Shown: positions 59,210 through 64,000 of the stretch, piece by piece
Layout: each line of letters begins with the position of its first letter
Numbering within the stretch: the first letter of the stretch is position 1
Origin: Corbicula japonica
Taxonomy: Eukaryota > Mollusca > Bivalvia > Venerida > Cyrenidae
DNA length: 64,000 nucleotides
Direction: 5' to 3'
NCBI GenBank assembly: GCA_038501625.1
Contig: JAZAYU010000126.1
Coordinates: 62,001 to 126,000 of the forward strand
Program-made: the position numbers and the translations under genes
The notes under the pieces: generated by a model
What the model saw: only the letters and a program-made list of their open reading frames with translations
What the model was told of the DNA's origin: nothing
The model's database searches: none

Positions 59210-59745
59210 GTGATGTGGTGAGGTGTGGTATAGTATAGTAAGGTATGGTATGCTGGTTGCTGTTGTTGGTGGTGTGGGTGTTGTTGCTGTTGTTGGTATT
59301 GTTGTTGGTGTTGGTAATGTTGGTGTTGTTGTTGGTGTAGTTGTCAGTGTTGTTGTTGGTGTTGTCAGTTGTTGGTGTTGTTGATGCTATTGTTGTTGGT
59401 TGTTGGTGTTGTTGATGCTATTCTTGTTGGTGTTGGTGTTGTTGTTGGTGGTGTTGTTGACGGTGTTGTTGGTGGTGTTGTTGACGGAGTTGTTGGTGGT
59501 GGTGTTGACGGTGTTGTTGGTGGTGTTGTTGACATTGTTGTTGACAGTATTATTGTTGGTGGTGTGGTGGGGTGGTGGTGGTGTGGTGTGAGATGGGGTG
59601 GTGTGGGGGGGTGGTGGGGGGTGGTGGTGGTGTGGGGGTGGTGGTGGTGTGGTGGTGGTGGGGGTGGTGGTGTGGTGTGGTGTGGTGTGGTGTGGTGTGG
59701 TGTGTGTGGTGTGGTGTGGTGTGGTGTGGTGTGGTGTGGTGTACA
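59210..59745. repeat. GT-rich low-complexity tract
   Basis: First GTTGTTGGTGTTGGT-type repeats, then (GTGGT)n and GGGGTGGTGGT runs to 59,745. The plus strand is almost free of C and A, with many runs of two to seven G. Frames over it encode only V/G or H/T/P and are artefacts. Confidence 0.95.
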
Positions 59746-59864
59746 TCTGTTTTAAACCTTTTCTATAGATTACCTTAGAAAAACACTAACATTGAAACTT
59801 TAACCATAATTTCTAAGTCTTAATTCTAATTTCTAAGCGAAAAAGGGCAAAAATCAAATAAAAC

Positions 59865-60930
59865 AAGTTAACCATTTATATCCAAGTATAAAATGGGGAG
59901 ATAATCCCAGAAAAAAGGTAGCCAGACTTACGTAACTTGTAAGGGTCATCATCTGTGCACTGTTAAGTATGTGTGTAAACTTTAATGCCAGATCTCTTTG
60001 TGGATATTGCGAAATATCCAACATGCCAAAATAAGTTAACCATTTTCTAAGTACAAAAAGGGGAGATAACACCAGAAATAAGGTACCCAGAGTTATGTAA
60101 CTTGTCAGGGTCATGACCTGTGAACTGTTAAGTAAGTGTGTAATCTTTCATGCCAATGCTCTTTGTAGAAATTGAGAAATATCGAACTTGCCGAAAAATG
60201 TTAACCATTTATCTCTAAGTACAAATTGGGGAGAAAACTCCGAATTAAGATAGCCAGAGTTATGTAACTTGTCAGAGTCATACCCTGTGCACTGTATATT
60301 AAGTTTGTAAACTTTCATGCTAATGATCTTTGTAGAAATGGAAAAATATCCAACTTGCCGAAACAGGTTAACCATTTTTCTAAGTACAAAAAGGGGAGAT
60401 AACACCAGAAATAAGGTACCCAGAGTTATGTAACTTGTCAGGGTCATGACCTGTGAACTGTTAAGTAAGTGTCTAAACTTTCATGCCAATGCTCTTTGTA
60501 GAAATTCAGAAATATCCAACTTGCCGAAAAATGTTAACCATTTATCTCTAAGTACAAATATGGGAGAAAACCCCGAATTAAGATAGCCAGAGTTATGTAA
60601 CTTGTTAAGAGTCATACCCTGTGCACTGTATATTAAGTTTGTAAACTTTCATGCTAATGATCTTTGTAGAAATGGAATAATATCCAACTTGCCGAAACAG
60701 GTTAACCATTTTTTTAAGTACAAAAAGGGGAGATAACACCAGAAATAAGGTACCCAGAGTTATGTAACTTGTCAGGGTCATGACCTGTGAACTGTTAAGT
60801 AAGTGTGTAAACTTTCATGCCAATGCTCTTTGTAGAAATTCAGAAATATCCAACTTGCCGAAAAATGTTAACCGGACGGACGGACGTACGGACGGACGGA
60901 CGGACGGACGGAAGGACGGACGGACGGTTC
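59865..60930. mobile_element. 167-bp satellite array with GGAC tail (pearl/HINE-like)
   Basis: Six tandem units of 165-168 bp start at GTTAACCATTT (59,867, 60,034, 60,199, 60,367, 60,533, 60,700). From the second unit, two variants alternate (AAAAAGGGGAGATAACACCA versus AATTGGGGAGAAAACTCCG), making a 334-bp higher-order repeat. The next unit start (60,868) runs into (GGAC)n at 60,873-60,927. This is the architecture reported for bivalve pearl/Helitron-like miniature elements. Confidence 0.75.
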
Positions 60931-61059
60931 AATCACTAGATGCCGGGCGCATAAAAATGATTCAACCGACTGTTTCATAATTTTTGTATTTGCAACTAAA
61001 GTTTCGTCGTATTTTAACAGCTAAAATTCTATAACATGTCTACGGTGCAACTGTTCACA

Positions 61060-62415
61060 GTAATGCTACTACCACTTAACTCGCTACTTCCACCAATTTA
61101 TGCTACCGTTACAGTAATGCTTCTACCACTTAACTCGCTACTTCTACCAATTTATGCTACCGTTAGCAGTAATGATACTACGTAACAGTACTGTTATCAA
61201 TTTATGCTACTGTTAGCAGTAATGATACCACGTAAGAGTACTGTTATCAATTTATGCCACTGCTAGCAGTAAAGTTACCACGTTACGGTTCTGTTATCAA
61301 TTATGCTTCTGTTAGCAGTTACCACGTAACTGTATTGTTATCATGCTACTGTTGGCAGTAAAGATACCACGTGACAGTTCTGTTATCAATAATGATAATG
61401 TTAGCAGTGATAATACCACGTTACGGTTCTGTTATCAATAATGCTAATGTAAGCAGTGAAAACACCACGTTACGGTTCTGTTATCAATAATGCTAATGTT
61501 AGCAGTGTTAATACCACGTTACGGTTCTGTTATCAATAATGCTAATGTTAGCAGTAATAATACCACGTTACGGTTCTGTTATCAATAATGCTAATGTTAG
61601 CAGTGATAATACCACGTTACGGTTCTGTTATCAATAATGAGAATGTAAGCATTGGTAATACCACGTTACGGTTCTGTTTTCAATAATGAGAATGTTAGCA
61701 ATGATAATACCGCGTTACGGTTCTGTTATCAATTATGAGAATGTTAGCAGTTATAATACCACGTTACGGTTCTGTGATCAATAATGAGAATGTTAGCAGT
61801 GATAATACCACGTTACGGTTCTGTTATCAATATTGCTAATGTTAGCAGTGATAATACCACGTTACGGTTCTGTTATCAATAATGAGAATGTAAGCATTGG
61901 TAATACCACGTTACGGTTCTGTTCTCAATAATGAGAATGTTAGCAATGATAATACCACGTTACGGTTCTGTGATCATTAATGGGAATGTTGGCAGTGATA
62001 ATACCACGTTACGGTTCTGTGATCAATAATGAGAATGTTAGCAGTGATAATACCACGTTACGGTTCTGTTATCAATAATGTGAATGTAAGCAGTGATAAC
62101 ACCACGTTACGGTTGTGTTATCAATAATGAGAATGTTAGCAGTGATAACACCACGTTACGGTTCTGTTATCAATATTGCTAATGTTAGCAGTGATAATAC
62201 CACGTTACGGTTCTGTTTTCAATAATGATAATGTTAGCAGAGATAACACCACGTTACGGTTCTGTTAACAATAATGCTAATGTTAGCAGTGATAATACCA
62301 CGTTACGGTTCTGTTATCAATAATGCTAATGTTAGCAGTGATAATACCACGTTACGGTTCTGTTATCAATAATGAGAATGTTAGCAGTGATAATACCACG
62401 TTACGGTTCTGTTAT
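61060..62415. repeat. 49-bp minisatellite
   Basis: About 28 copies of a 49-bp unit (CCACGTTACGGTTCTGTTAT, AATGTTAGCAGTGATAATA), shorter and degenerate at the left edge (61,060-61,380). No coding content. Confidence 0.95.
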
Positions 62416-62419
62416 CAAC

Positions 62420-63210
62420 TATTGTAAGCCTTGTTTCTCGGTTTTGGCGTTATTTTCGTGTTTTTTTTTCTAACCGGTTAGCTGTTAACAGTTATCTATT
62501 GTTGTTGGTTTTTTATCCGGTTGTACACAATGAACTCGGCATTTTAACCAATCAAACACTGATTACACGTTTTGTTCAAGTTCTAATAAATATAGTTCAA
62601 GATTTATATTAATGTTAAGAAAAAGTATGACTTCGTAATTGAAGGTTCAGAGTATATAATCGAATAAGACTTATCAGCAAACACTTACCGTGGAAATTGT
62701 CGCTGTGTCACATAAAATCCGCAAGAAGTGCTAGCTTTGAATCACACGTTAACTTCGCCCAATGTACGACACAGTGCACGCTATTTTTGCTATCGCTGTT
62801 CAAACTTTACTACCCGTCGACCGAAAAAAAAACACAATTTTCTACCCGAATGAGTTTCACATTAAATCCTGTTTGTGTCAGTACTGAGTGCAGTAATAAA
62901 GATGTACTGATAAACGTGCAGCAAAATAACCTTATTATAACAACAACTCTCATGTTCTATGCTGGCCGACAAATATGCACCGTGATCTTAATAAAATCAT
63001 GTATATAAATTAAATTTCTGATGTCACAAAACTTATCACTTGATTATTTTGCAGATAACGTATTCATTTTAGTCTTTGTATAGAACTATAAATGTATATC
63101 GGGAGATGTCTTTATTTTCTATACTTTTCTATACCGCTTCAGCTTTCAATCGTTTAAACCAAGTTAGATCACGATAACAGTTTTAATCATTTGTTTTATA
63201 AACGTTTGCC
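62420..63210. other. spacer, no gene seen
   Basis: A 103-codon plus-strand frame at 62,697-63,008 has no recognisable domain and no splice or signal features. On the minus strand a GTAAGTG donor-like site lies at about 62,690, but the codons before it do not form an open exon with a start. Confidence 0.4.
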
Positions 63211-63214
63211 TTTT

Positions 63215-64000
63215 TGTGTCGCCTGCGATAGCAGGTAGACACATAGGGATCCTATTGTCCGGCGATGTCGTCGTCGTCGGCAGTGCCGTCGTCCGGTAGT
63301 CCCCCAACTTTAATATGAAACTTAATGTTGCCGATAACTTTGAAAGTACTTGTCCTATTAACTTAATACTTGGAATATATCATCTGCATGAACAACCCCA
63401 TCTGTGACAACAAGAACGATAACTACTCCTGTTTCAGTATTTTTAGTTGTGCCCCTTTCAAATGACATTAATATGGAACTTTAATATGAAACTTAATGTT
63501 GCCAAATACTTTGAAAGTACTTGTCCTATTCACTTCATACTTGAAATATATCATCTGCATGAACAACGCCATCTGTGTCAACAAGAATGATAACTCCTGT
63601 TTCAGTATTTTTTGAGTTATGCCCCTTTCAAATGACTTTAAAATGGAACTTTAATATGAAACTTAATGTTGCCTATAACTTTGAAAGTACTTTCCTATTA
63701 ACTTAATACTTAGAATATATCATCTGCATGAACAACGCCATCTGTGACAACAAGAATGATAACTCCAGTTTCATTGTTTTTAGTTATGCCCCTTTCAAAT
63801 GACTTTAATGTGAACTTTAATATGAAACTTAATGTTGCCTATAACTTTAAAAGTACTTGTCCTATTCACTTCATACTTGAAATATATCATCAGCATGAAC
63901 AACACCATCTGTGAAACCAAGAATGATAACTCCAGTTTCAATATTTTTTAGTTATGCCCCTTTCAAATAAAACTTTAACATGAAACTTAATGTTGCCTAT
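63215..64000. mobile_element. dispersed element: palindromic head plus about 168-bp satellite, runs off the window
   Basis: Begins with TGTGTCGCCTGCGATAGCAG followed by TAGACACA, a short inverted repeat, and a GTCGTC run, then tandem units of 158-171 bp starting at CTTTAATATGAAACTTAATG (near 63,310, 63,479, 63,650, 63,816 and 63,973). The array continues past the window end. Confidence 0.75.

Noticed and set aside
59369..59755. 128-codon Gly/Val-rich frame and its His/Thr/Pro complement
   Set aside because: Low-complexity GTGGT repeat, not a protein.

Overview
This window looks like gene-poor, repeat-rich animal genomic DNA, most likely from a bivalve mollusc. Coding sequence is split into small exons by GT-AG introns. 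There are tRNA-derived SINEs, a decayed non-LTR retrotransposon, palindromic MITEs, and dispersed arrays of about 160-bp units ending in a GGAC-type microsatellite, which resemble the pearl/BIV160/Helitron-like elements of bivalves. The species assignment is inference. Nearly all long open frames are artefacts of tandem repeats; roughly a third of the window is minisatellite. Four genes can be supported. LAYOUT: 0.4-1.6 kb, 17-bp minisatellite. 2.7-10.6 kb, a very large 34-bp minisatellite with a recent 951-bp internal duplication. 10.6-13.8 kb, non-coding with one palindromic MITE. 13.9-16.1 kb, 36-bp minisatellite. 16.7-17.5 kb, two MITEs. 18.9-27.7 kb (+), an eight-exon gene for a short single-pass membrane protein with a Pro/Tyr/Arg-rich tail; its introns hold 39-, 21- and 24-bp arrays. 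28-29.3 kb, 18-bp array. 29.9-34.9 kb, MITE, fold-back element, a BIV160-like element and a 35-bp array. 35.8-37.2 kb (-), a GT61 glycosyltransferase whose C-terminus runs into a 52-bp minisatellite. 38.5-39.1 kb, a rearranged inverted repeat. 41.7-43.5 kb (+), a two-exon GT32 glycosyltransferase with two SINE copies in its intron. 44.3-45.4 kb, 32-bp array. 45.6-52.9 kb (-), a multi-exon gene encoding one sushi domain, a transmembrane helix and a tail paralogous to that of the 18.9-kb gene; its 5' end was not found. 54.1-55.1 kb, three consecutive large hairpins. 55.2-56.7 kb, a broken LINE. 57.5-64 kb, further minisatellites and two satellite-type elements. HOW IT FITS TOGETHER: the two membrane-protein genes share exon order, splice phases, the transmembrane segment, a conserved RSxS site and a C-terminal GRDP(F/Y)LW motif, and they converge on two Golgi-type glycosyltransferases lying between them. 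One paralog has a sushi ectodomain and the other, as modelled, has none. The most striking structure is the 54-bp minisatellite at 50.4-52.7 kb. Its unit is a copy of the end of the sushi exon plus its 5' splice site, so about 40 consensus-quality decoy splice donors follow the weaker authentic donor in the sense orientation.
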